From assembly GCA_030622295.1 (NCBI GenBank), contig JAUXGI010000001.1, forward strand, positions 1-20,238: 20,238 bases of DNA, written 5' to 3'. The position numbers and the translations under genes were made by a program. Numbering within the stretch: the first letter of the stretch is position 1; every line of letters begins with the position of its first letter. A model generated the notes under the pieces. It had not been told where the DNA came from, made no database searches, and saw only the letters and a list, made by a program, of their open reading frames with translations. Shown here piece by piece: positions 7,833-15,059 of the stretch. The DNA is from Planctomycetota bacterium (GTDB lineage Bacteria > Planctomycetota > B129-G9).

Positions 7833-9176
7833 TTGGAGGGCAAAGCCATCGCAAGGGAAACAGGCCTTGAGGCATATCTGAATGAGATTAAGGACATTCC
7901 TTTGCTTACGGCCGAGCAGGAACGTGAACTGACATTGCGCGCAAAGCAGCAGGACCGCGCTGCGCGAGACGAAATGATCCGCAGCAACCTGAAGCTGGTG
8001 GTGAGCATTGCGAAGAAGTACAAAGGCCGGGTGAAGGGCATGTCGTTTCTCGACCTGATCGCAGAAGGCAACCTGGGACTCTTCCGCGCCGTTGAACGTT
8101 ACGACCCGGAGCGGCCCAAGGAGGTCAAGGGGATGGACCAGGTTCCGGGCGTCGGCTATCGCTTCAGCACCTATGCCACCTGGTGGATAAAGCAGGCCAT
8201 ACGGCGTGCGGTCATCAACACCGCCAAAACCATCCGCATACCTTCCTACATGGTCGAGATAATAAGCCGCTGGAAGAACGTCTCGGCCAGACTGTATTAT
8301 GCCCTGGGCCGCCAGCCAACCATCAATGAAATCGCCCACGAACTCAACATCTCCCCGGACAGCATCGGCATAATAAAGCGTATGATCCGTGCCGGCGACA
8401 GCCCGCAGGCCCTCAGCCTGGAACTGTTGCACAGTTTCACGGAGGGCCTGGAAGATGTTACTGCATCAAGGCCCGAAGAACGCCTGTTCAGCGAAGACGA
8501 AAGCGAGAGGATAAAGCAGATGCTCGGGGCCATTGATGAGCGCGAGGCGCTTATACTCAGGCTTCGTTACGGCATCGGCGGCAAAACCCCCAAAACGCTG
8601 CGCGAAATCGGCTGGATGATAGACCTTACCAGGGAGCGCGTACGCCAGATAGAAAACAACGCACTGCGAAAACTCCAGCGGCTGTGGATGAAACTGCGCA
8701 AGAAACGCACGCCTGCCGGCGCAGGCGCCGACGACCGGGAAATCAGCACCTCATCGCTGCCGCCACCCGTTAAGCCCTTCGAGGTGAACCTCCGCACAGA
8801 CAGTTGCGCGGACTTCGTGAGAAAAGCCTCGGAGCGTGTGGAGCGGGCAATCTGCGAGGCTGTCGCCAACAAGCGCATCGAGGTGAGAATAGTCTACGAC
8901 AAGTCCAGGCGTGATCTGCGCGATGCGCTCTGCAAGATGCTCCGAACGGACCATAATGTCACGTACGTCGACATCGATTCCGAAGAACCGTCGGAGGAGG
9001 GGGTGATCGCCGCTTATCTGAGAAGGAAAGGCGACGAGCGTTACAAGAATGCTTTCCTGACAGCGGAAGCGCGACGCGCCAAAAGCAAACGCGCCGCCGC
9101 CACCCGCCGCAAGACCTCCAAGAAACCGGGACGCAAGAAATCTTCCGCCGGCAAGAAGACACGAAGCAAGAAATGA
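7833..9176 (+). CDS. Sigma-70 family RNA polymerase sigma factor with Smr-like C-terminal domain and basic tail
   Basis: Directs RNA polymerase to promoters. In 447 residues from TTG 7833: region 1.2 ([16 protein letters not shown], about 15-30), region 2.1-2.2 ([32 protein letters not shown], 52-91), region 2.3-2.4 ([17 protein letters not shown] and [11 protein letters not shown], 109-140), region 3 (about 141-200), and region 4 with an HTH ([20 protein letters not shown], 255-274). There is no region 1.1, so it looks like a group 2/3 factor, not certainly the primary one. A 13-residue insert (95-107) splits regions 2.2 and 2.3. After region 4, residues 315-398 resemble an Smr domain lacking its catalytic motifs. 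Residues 413-447 are a Lys/Arg-rich tail, probably nucleic-acid binding. The start is uncertain: TTG 7833 has no Shine-Dalgarno, while GGAGGG (7835-7840) is ideally placed for an ATC at 7848. The core sequence resembles planctomycete sigma factors. Confidence 0.9.
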   Translation: MEGKAIARETGLEAYLNEIKDIPLLTAEQERELTLRAKQQDRAARDEMIRSNLKLVVSIAKKYKGRVKGMSFLDLIAEGNLGLFRAVERYDPERPKEVKGMDQVPGVGYRFSTYATWWIKQAIRRAVINTAKTIRIPSYMVEIISRWKNVSARLYYALGRQPTINEIAHELNISPDSIGIIKRMIRAGDSPQALSLELLHSFTEGLEDVTASRPEERLFSEDESERIKQMLGAIDEREALILRLRYGIGGKTPKTLREIGWMIDLTRERVRQIENNALRKLQRLWMKLRKKRTPAGAGADDREISTSSLPPPVKPFEVNLRTDSCADFVRKASERVERAICEAVANKRIEVRIVYDKSRRDLRDALCKMLRTDHNVTYVDIDSEEPSEEGVIAAYLRRKGDERYKNAFLTAEARRAKSKRAAATRRKTSKKPGRKKSSAGKKTRSKK

Positions 9177-9183
9177 CCGCCCG

Positions 9184-9251
9184 GCATCCTGTCGGCGGGT
9201 TCGCACTCTCCCCGAACAGGATGCGCATGACACGGTCTGAAGCCGACCGTG
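9184..9251 (+). other. Two tandem RNA hairpins between the sigma gene and apt
   Basis: First stem: GCATCCTGT (9184-9192) pairs with ACAGGATGC (9216-9224), extendable inward through CGG/CCG pairs. Second stem: CACGGTC (9231-9237) pairs with GACCGTG (9245-9251) around a 7-nt loop. Neither is followed by a T-run, so they are not standard intrinsic terminators. They may be a Rho-independent-like barrier, a processing or stability element, or a structured apt leader. No promoter for apt was found in the 126-bp gap. Confidence 0.45.
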
Positions 9252-9302
9252 ATGCAACACGTCAACGCGACGAGGGGATAACCCGCTGAGTTGGAGCAAA
9301 CG

Positions 9303-9821
9303 ATGACAGATTTGAAGGCGCTCATCAGAGACGTTCCCGATTTTCCGAAGAAAGGAATCATCTTCAAGGACATTACCCCGCTGCTGAAGGACGCTGCGGC
9401 CTTCCGGCAAGCCGTAAAGCAGATCGTGGAAAAATACAAGGGGCGAAAGGTGGATGCCGTGCTGGGCATCGAGGCACGCGGCTTCATCATCGGCGCGGCG
9501 GCGGCACAAGAACTGGGGGTAGGGTTCCTGCCGGTTCGAAAGCCCGGCAAACTCCCCTACGAGACGCTCTCGGCGAGTTATGAACTGGAATACGGGAGCG
9601 ACTCACTGGAAATCCACAAAGACGCCCTCTCAAAGGGCGACAGGATACTCATCGTCGACGACCTCCTGGCAACGGGAGGAACGATGGCGGCATGTTGCAA
9701 ACTGGTAGAGTCCCTCGGAGGCGAGGTCGTCGGCATTGCCTTTCTCATAGAACTGGGCTTCCTGAACGGCAGGGACAAACTCACCGGCCACGAGATTTTC
9801 TCCCTGATTGATTATGAGTGA
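9303..9821 (+). CDS. apt: Adenine phosphoribosyltransferase
   Basis: Purine salvage in the cytoplasm: adenine + PRPP gives AMP + PPi. The 172 residues from ATG 9303 match the family's usual length of about 170-180. Signatures are [16 protein letters not shown] (13-28), the VLGIEARGF segment (53-61), the loop KPGKLPYET (80-88), and the PRPP-binding motif [10 protein letters not shown] (118-127) followed by the C-terminal hydrophobic domain. ATG 9303 is chosen over in-frame TTG 9291 because GGAG (9293-9296) is correctly spaced before it. The stop codon overlaps the next gene's ATG by 8 nt, so the two are probably one transcript with translational coupling. Hairpins lie upstream. Confidence 0.95.
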   Translation: MTDLKALIRDVPDFPKKGIIFKDITPLLKDAAAFRQAVKQIVEKYKGRKVDAVLGIEARGFIIGAAAAQELGVGFLPVRKPGKLPYETLSASYELEYGSDSLEIHKDALSKGDRILIVDDLLATGGTMAACCKLVESLGGEVVGIAFLIELGFLNGRDKLTGHEIFSLIDYE

Positions 9822-11028
9822 GACTGCGCGGAAGCCCCTGCGCAAGCGGCGGTGGTTCAGGCTCCTTGTGGTCGCGGCCGTCCTGCTGCTCGCGCTCGGG
9901 GCCTTCATACACCTTGCCTGCGATATCATCATAGTCCCGCCTTATGTTCGGGCGAAGCAGACCCCCGTGCCCTTCGTCGAGGGTCAGGCGGAGGGAGCGA
10001 AACTCGAAATCCTCGACGGCATCCCGATACTCACGCTCAGAGGCTCCAACAAACAGATGGGACGCCAGGCCGGCCTCCTCCTGAAAGACCAGATACAGGC
10101 TCTCATACGGGATTACCTGAACTTCCTCTTTCGCGACCCGGCAAAAAGACGTAAGGCAATGGAAAAAGCCCGCGCCCTGGAAAAACACATGCCCCCGGAA
10201 TGCCGCGAAGAACTGCTCGGAATGAGCGAGACCGCCGGAGTGCCCTATGAAGACTTGCTGCTCGCCAACACGTTCATGGACGACTATCCCGCTTTTCTTT
10301 GCAGCACCCTGACCGTCCGCGGGGGCGCAACCGCCCACGGAAGACCCCTGATGGGGAGAAACCTCGACTTCCTCTCACTCGGCGTACTGACGCATTACAG
10401 CATGTTGATAATCTATCATCCTGAAAAGGGCAATTCCTTCGCCTCGGTCTCATGGCCGGGGACCGTCGGAGTGGCCAGCGGGATGAACTCGCACGGGCTT
10501 GCAGCGGCGATGTTGTTGAGTTTCAACGGTGACGTCACCGGCGACGGAGCCCCCTCAACGCTGACATTTCGCATGCTCCTGCAACGCTGCAAGACGGTTG
10601 AAGAAGGAATCAGGTTCCTCCAGGAAAAAGAGAACAGGATTGCCTCGGCGTTCAATCTCAGCCTTGCCGATGCCGGAGGCGAGATGTGTGTCGCGGAACT
10701 TGCGGGAAATCATTTCGAAATCAGGAGACCGGAAGATGACGTGCTTATCTGCACGAACGATTTTATCGCCGGAAGATACTCGGATACGCCTCTGGACGGC
10801 CGCTTCCGGCGGATGCAGGAAATAGTCAGCCGTGAGCGGGGGAAGTTCGACGTTGAGAAAATCGAAAGTACGATGGCCGAGGTCTACCTGCCGCTCATAA
10901 ATATGCAGTGCATGGTTTTCGCGCCGGAAGACGGAGAGTTGTACCTTTCAATCGGGGGGATACCCGCCGCAAAGGGCCGATTCAGGAAGATTGACTTGAG
11001 TGAACGGTTCGCGGAAGCAACGGACTGA
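9814..11028 (+). CDS. Membrane-anchored C45 / acyl-CoA:6-APA acyltransferase-like Ntn hydrolase
   Basis: Member of the autoproteolytic AAT/C45 superfamily, which cleaves or transfers amide-linked acyl groups; the substrate here is unknown. In 404 residues from ATG 9814, a basic N-terminus precedes one membrane segment (about 17-37, [15 protein letters not shown]), so the catalytic domain is probably outside the cytoplasm. The family's N-terminal helix with [13 protein letters not shown] is at about 76-88. Cys163 in FLCSTLTV is the expected self-cleaving nucleophile, followed by [12 protein letters not shown] with Arg182, Asn183 and Asp185. [18 protein letters not shown] further on fits the same fold. 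ATG 9814 overlaps the apt stop (9819-9821), and the longer frame starting at TTG 9808 is less likely. Coupling to a purine-salvage gene is unexpected and suggests convenience of expression more than a shared pathway. Confidence 0.82.
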   Translation: MSETARKPLRKRRWFRLLVVAAVLLLALGAFIHLACDIIIVPPYVRAKQTPVPFVEGQAEGAKLEILDGIPILTLRGSNKQMGRQAGLLLKDQIQALIRDYLNFLFRDPAKRRKAMEKARALEKHMPPECREELLGMSETAGVPYEDLLLANTFMDDYPAFLCSTLTVRGGATAHGRPLMGRNLDFLSLGVLTHYSMLIIYHPEKGNSFASVSWPGTVGVASGMNSHGLAAAMLLSFNGDVTGDGAPSTLTFRMLLQRCKTVEEGIRFLQEKENRIASAFNLSLADAGGEMCVAELAGNHFEIRRPEDDVLICTNDFIAGRYSDTPLDGRFRRMQEIVSRERGKFDVEKIESTMAEVYLPLINMQCMVFAPEDGELYLSIGGIPAAKGRFRKIDLSERFAEATD

Positions 11029-11151
11029 CCCGCATCCCTCACCGGAATTTCGGCGCGTCAGGGCAAGCAACCCTCAGACAAGGTATTGCGGTCGGATTAC
11101 ACTCGGCGCGCAGGAAACACTATGCCTGGCAAACTCAGCGTAAGCCGGCGA

Positions 11152-11305
11152 GGGGGTCAGACGCTGAGGAGCAGCCTTCGGCTGCCTTTTCCTTTCGCGC
11201 TGTCTCTTCTCGAACATTATTTCCGAGGTCATGCAAACCGGAAGTATAAAAGCGGCCAAGGGCCGCCCCGACTTGTCGGGGCGACGGGAAAGGGTCTGAC
11301 TCCCC
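11152..11305 (+). mobile_element. Repeat element copy C: inner core only, no outer inverted repeats
   Basis: Occupies half of the 306-bp convergent gap (11029-11334), otherwise without a recognisable gene. Left border GGGGGTCAGACGCTGAGGAG (11152-11171) and right border GGGTCTGACTCCCC (11292-11305) match the inner borders of copies B and D. Inside are hairpins GCAGCC/GGCTGC, GCGGCC/GGCCGC and CCCCGAC/GTCGGGG; the last, with CGACGGGAA before the right border, is shared with D or B. About 90 bp in the middle have no match in the other copies. No outer inverted repeat was found beyond the borders. An open frame across it (11086-11328) looks incidental. The structure may serve as a bidirectional transcription barrier for the two converging genes. 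Confidence 0.75.
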
Positions 11306-11334
11306 GAGCCTTGTTTCTCCCGTGGTGAGGCGGG

Positions 11335-12708
11335 TTAGAGGCTGTATCTCTGCTTTATGCGGTAGATGGCCGCGCGTGTAAGACCCGACATCTCCGCCGC
11401 CAGTTTTATGTTGCCGTTGCAGCGCTCCAGCACACTGCGGATATATCTTCCTTGAAACTCTTCCTGGACTTTCTGCTTCGCGTCCTTGTACGGCATGTCG
11501 TATATCGATGAATCCCCGGCGGCGAATTCACGGCCGGGCGGCCGTATTTGCACATCATCCGGCGAAATCTTCTCGTCGCTGTCCACCACGACGGCCCTGT
11601 ATATCACGTTTTCGAGTTCGCGGACGTTGCCCGGCCAGGGGTGCTTCATGAACCGGCGTATGACATCCGCGTCAACTTTTTTGGGCCTGACCTTGTGCCT
11701 GATACAGTATGTTGTAACGAAATGGTCCACGAGGGCGGGTATATCTTCCATTCGCTCGCGCAGCGCGGGCACTTCAATTTCAATGACGTTCAGGCGGTAA
11801 AACAGGTCGCTTCGGAACCTGCCTTCGGCGATTGCGTCCTGCAGGTTGACGTTGGTTGCGGAGATAACGCGCGTATCGACGCTGACGGGTTCCGTGCCGC
11901 CCAGCGGTACCACCTCGCCCTCCTGCAGGGCGCGCAGCAGTTTGCCCTGGAAGGACAGGGGCATGGAGCCTATTTCATCAAGGAACAACGTCCCGCCCGA
12001 AGCCTCCGCAAACAGCCCCCTCTTGTCCGAATCGGCGCCTGTAAACGCGCCTTTCAAATAGCCGAACAGTTCGCTTTCAAGCAGCGTTTCCGGCAGGGCC
12101 GCGGTGTTGACGCCGACGAACTTCCCCTCGCTTCGAGCGCCGCGCCTGTGTATGGCGCGCGCGATTAGTCCCTTGCCCGTGCCGCTCTCCCCCAGCAGGA
12201 GTACCGGCGCGCTGCTGGAACTTATCTTGTCGACGAGGGAGAATATCTCGCGCATCTTGTGGCTCCTGCCGATGATGCCCTCCGGGTACTCCTCGCCCAA
12301 CCTCTGGCGCAACTCCTCCAGTTCCTGCTGCATCCTCTTTCGCTCAAGCGCGCGGGCGACCGTCAGCAGGATGACCTCGTTGTTGAAAGGTTTGCTGATG
12401 TAATCGTAGGCGCCCTTCTTCATCGCGTCAACGGCGGACTCGATGCTCGCGAAGCCGGTTATCATTATAAAGGGAACGTCGGGGAATTCACTCTTGGCGG
12501 CCTCGAGGACCTGCATGCCGCTCATGCCGGGCATTTGCACGTCGCAGATGACCAGGTCCACGTCGTTGGAGCGCAGTATCTCCAGCGCCTCGTTGCCGCG
12601 CTCGGCGGCCAGAAGGCGGTAGCCGTTCTGCTTCAGCAGGGTCTGCAACCCCAGCAGCATATCCGGCTGGTCATCCGCAATAATTATGGTGGTCTGCTCT
12701 TCCCGCAT
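11335..12708 (-). CDS. NtrC/AtoC-type sigma-54-dependent response regulator
   Basis: Phosphorylation-controlled activator of sigma-54 RNA polymerase. In 457 residues from ATG 12708: receiver domain 7-120 with phospho-acceptor Asp56 (VICDVQMP), Thr84 and Lys106; AAA+ domain from about 145 with Walker A GESGTGKG (173-180), sigma-54 contact loop GAFTGA (220-225) and Walker B LFLDEIG (241-247), plus an arginine-rich segment FRSDLFYRLNV. The C-terminal Fis-type helix-turn-helix NIKLAAEMSGLTRAAIYRIK is at the end. Walker A ends in Gly where the family nearly always has Glu, but the Lys is present. The gene starts 16 bp after the kinase stop, so the two are one operon and a cognate pair. The target genes cannot be named; no convincing sigma-54 promoter was found nearby. 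The longer frame from 12834 would overlap the kinase gene and lacks support. Confidence 0.93.
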   Translation of the reverse strand: MREEQTTIIIADDQPDMLLGLQTLLKQNGYRLLAAERGNEALEILRSNDVDLVICDVQMPGMSGMQVLEAAKSEFPDVPFIMITGFASIESAVDAMKKGAYDYISKPFNNEVILLTVARALERKRMQQELEELRQRLGEEYPEGIIGRSHKMREIFSLVDKISSSSAPVLLLGESGTGKGLIARAIHRRGARSEGKFVGVNTAALPETLLESELFGYLKGAFTGADSDKRGLFAEASGGTLFLDEIGSMPLSFQGKLLRALQEGEVVPLGGTEPVSVDTRVISATNVNLQDAIAEGRFRSDLFYRLNVIEIEVPALRERMEDIPALVDHFVTTYCIRHKVRPKKVDADVIRRFMKHPWPGNVRELENVIYRAVVVDSDEKISPDDVQIRPPGREFAAGDSSIYDMPYKDAKQKVQEEFQGRYIRSVLERCNGNIKLAAEMSGLTRAAIYRIKQRYSL

Positions 12709-12724
12709 TGCTTCCGGTAATACG

Positions 12725-14761
12725 TCAGCCGGTCGTTCCGGCAGTGGTGGACATGGAGCCGGCATCCGCCGCGGCAGGCGGCAGTTCCGGCAGGGTGATG
12801 CTGAACTCCGTACCTTTGCCTGCCTCCGTCGCAAACGTTATCTTGCCTGCGTGTTCTTCTACGATGTTTTTGCAGAGTGTCAGCCCCAGGCCGGTGCCGC
12901 GTTGCGCCTTCTTGGTAGAGAAGAAGGGTTCCATGGCCCGCGCGGCGACCTCGGGCGACATGCCGCAGCCCGTGTCGGACACGCGCACCACCAGCACCCC
13001 GGCCCCTGAGGGAGAAACATCTCTCGCCGTGCTCACGCTCAGCGTTCCGCCGTCCGGCATCGCCTGCACAGCGTTGATAATGAGATTGACGAAGACCTGC
13101 TGTATCTGGACCCGGTCGCCCTCGGTTATCAGAGGACGCCCCTCCAGGTTCTCCACGAGTTCAATGCCGGCCTTGCGGACGGCTGCGCCGACGAGCATAA
13201 AGGCGTCCCGCACGCAGTCGTTCACGTCCACGGCTTCCTTGCGCATCGGCCCGACACGGGAGAAATTCAGCAGGCTTTGCACTATGCGTTTGCAGTTCTC
13301 AATATTCCTGTTTATCACCTCCGCGCATCGACGGGCGTCCTCCCGGGTCTGTCCCTCCTTGCCCAGCATTTGAGCAAAGGTCGAGATGACGCCGAGGGGA
13401 TTATTTATCTCATGAGCGACACCGCTGGCAAGCAGCCCGATTGCCGACATCTTTTCCTGCTGAATCATTTGCTGCTGGCCGCGCTTGGTCTCGGTGATGT
13501 CGCGGATGACGCTCACCGAGGACACCTTCCCGTCGGGCTTTTTAATCGGCGCGGCGACGTACGAGAACCAGCGCTCGCTTGGAGTGCAAAACTCGCCGGA
13601 GACTATTTTCCCCCCGGATATGGCCTGCCTGACCAGGCACGGCTCGCAGGGCTTGCTGTGTTCCAGGAAATCATAGCAGGGCCTGCCCGGTGCGCGGTCG
13701 AAGCGCTTTTTCATATACTCGTTGGAATACTCGATGTTGAAGTCGGCGTCAATCACCCTGACCGCCGCGCCCATGCTGCTCAGGATTCGGCGATTGAATT
13801 CCTCAAGGTACCTGGCCTCGCCTTCCGCCCTGCGCTGTTCCGTCAGGTCCTGCAGCATCATCACAACATGGGTGACTTCTTCCTCCGCCTTCATCAGCGG
13901 GAACAATATGCCGCGCACCTCTATTCGCTCCCGGCCCCCGTCAGAGTCAAAACCGAAATTCATGGAGGGTATGCTTACCACGCGACCGTTGAACGCGCGC
14001 TGAATGTCGGGAAAGAGCCCCTCCGAACGGAATGACGCATCCTGGAAGATATTGTAGCGGCCGACGTACGCCTCATCCGAAACGCGAAAGAGGTCCAGGT
14101 GCGCCTGATTCGCAAGGATTGCCGTGCCTTCGCCGTCAAAAACGCAAATGCTTGTCGGGGCCTGCATGAGGATACTGCGCAGGAACTCGCGGGATTCCCC
14201 CGACTTTAGTTCGAGTTCCCTGAACTCGCTCACATCGTCCATTCTGACAAGACAGGCGGGGTCGTCTCGAAGCCGAGCGGATGAAAAGTTCAGGCGCAGG
14301 TAGCGGTCTTCATTTTCCCGTGCAAGGAACCCCTCCGCCGCAAGCAGGGTGTATGAAGAACTTTCTCCCGCGATGGCACGCCGCACGGCGCCGGAGAAAT
14401 CAAGGCCGTCGGCGGAAATGTCGGACAGGAAACACAGCACGCCTGCGTCTTCGGCAAGCGAAAGACCCGGAAAGAGCGCCGAAAGATTGAACTCGCCCAG
14501 TAATACGCCATCGGCGTCTATCACAAGAAAAGCGCACGGTGAAAACGCGAGGGCGGCTTCCGCCATCTCGCGCTCGAGCCGGGCCGGCTTCCAGAAGCGC
14601 CGGGCGCCGCGAGAAAAAATGCGACCGAGCCGCCCAAGGAGCCGCGATGGAAGCGAGTCGGAGGAAGCCCCGCCGATGCCCGACATCCGCATCATAAGGA
14701 ACATCAACACTATTCCCACAAACCCGAGCACGAGTATGACCGCAAGGGCCTGCGGGGACAT
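12725..14761 (-). CDS. PAS-domain sensor histidine kinase
   Basis: Sensor partner of the downstream NtrC-type regulator. From ATG 14761 it has 678 residues and opens with one membrane segment (about 3-24, ALAVILVLGFVGIVLMFLMM). A degenerate PAS-like region (about 60-190) follows, then PAS at about 192-312 and a second PAS at about 322-427. The latter carries a cysteine group PCYDFLEHSKPCEPC plus a further Cys about 17 residues on. The dimerisation/phospho-transfer helix has GVAHEINNPLG with His450. The ATPase domain shows N (VFVNLIINAVQAM), G1 (VSDTGCGM), F (EPFFSTK) and G2 (GTGLGL) boxes. The start is uncertain: a TTG at 14935 and a GTG at 14902 (with AGAGAGGGG upstream) are in frame, but the intervening sequence is AT-richer and unlike a domain. 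A large sensory periplasmic loop is absent, so the signal is probably sensed inside the cell. Confidence 0.88.
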   Translation of the reverse strand: MSPQALAVILVLGFVGIVLMFLMMRMSGIGGASSDSLPSRLLGRLGRIFSRGARRFWKPARLEREMAEAALAFSPCAFLVIDADGVLLGEFNLSALFPGLSLAEDAGVLCFLSDISADGLDFSGAVRRAIAGESSSYTLLAAEGFLARENEDRYLRLNFSSARLRDDPACLVRMDDVSEFRELELKSGESREFLRSILMQAPTSICVFDGEGTAILANQAHLDLFRVSDEAYVGRYNIFQDASFRSEGLFPDIQRAFNGRVVSIPSMNFGFDSDGGRERIEVRGILFPLMKAEEEVTHVVMMLQDLTEQRRAEGEARYLEEFNRRILSSMGAAVRVIDADFNIEYSNEYMKKRFDRAPGRPCYDFLEHSKPCEPCLVRQAISGGKIVSGEFCTPSERWFSYVAAPIKKPDGKVSSVSVIRDITETKRGQQQMIQQEKMSAIGLLASGVAHEINNPLGVISTFAQMLGKEGQTREDARRCAEVINRNIENCKRIVQSLLNFSRVGPMRKEAVDVNDCVRDAFMLVGAAVRKAGIELVENLEGRPLITEGDRVQIQQVFVNLIINAVQAMPDGGTLSVSTARDVSPSGAGVLVVRVSDTGCGMSPEVAARAMEPFFSTKKAQRGTGLGLTLCKNIVEEHAGKITFATEAGKGTEFSITLPELPPAAADAGSMSTTAGTTG

Positions 14762-14992
14762 CCCTATAAAAGAAATAGAGACACATCCTCCACATTCACC
14801 GCCTCGAAACAAAGAATACAGACTCTGGTCGGCGGAAGACGCCGTCGAGGCAACGTGAGCGTTGAAGATATGTCCCGCGATACTCTGTGCTAACCCCTGC
14901 ACTGTGGGCCAATCCCCTCTCTTGTCATACGGCAAGATTTTTCAAGTGAACATTACCCGTCTTTCGTCGGCGAACACGCGACGAATACAAAG

Positions 14993-15021
14993 ACAATACC
15001 GGCGACACCGCGACATGTCAA
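14993..15021 (-). promoter_or_regulatory. Sigma-70-type promoter of the kinase-regulator operon
   Basis: On the - strand, -35 TTGACA (15016-15021), 17-bp spacer, -10 TATTGT (14993-14998). The start would be near 14986, upstream of every candidate kinase start codon, so the two-component genes can be expressed independently of the VWA gene that ends at 15060. Confidence 0.6.
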
Positions 15022-15059
15022 GAGCGTAGCCGCGGCGGGCACACACCCGGCGCACGTCG

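Noticed and set aside
9184..9251. Intrinsic terminator between sigma gene and apt
   Set aside because: The hairpins are clear but neither is followed by a T-run, so they are listed only as structures.
11086..11328. 80-codon open frame through element C
   Set aside because: It reads through hairpins and the core borders; composition is that of a repeat and no start signal supports it.
14762..14935. Extension of the histidine kinase to TTG 14935
   Set aside because: The extra codons are AT-richer, lack a domain, and the TTG has no Shine-Dalgarno, though GTG 14902 remains possible.
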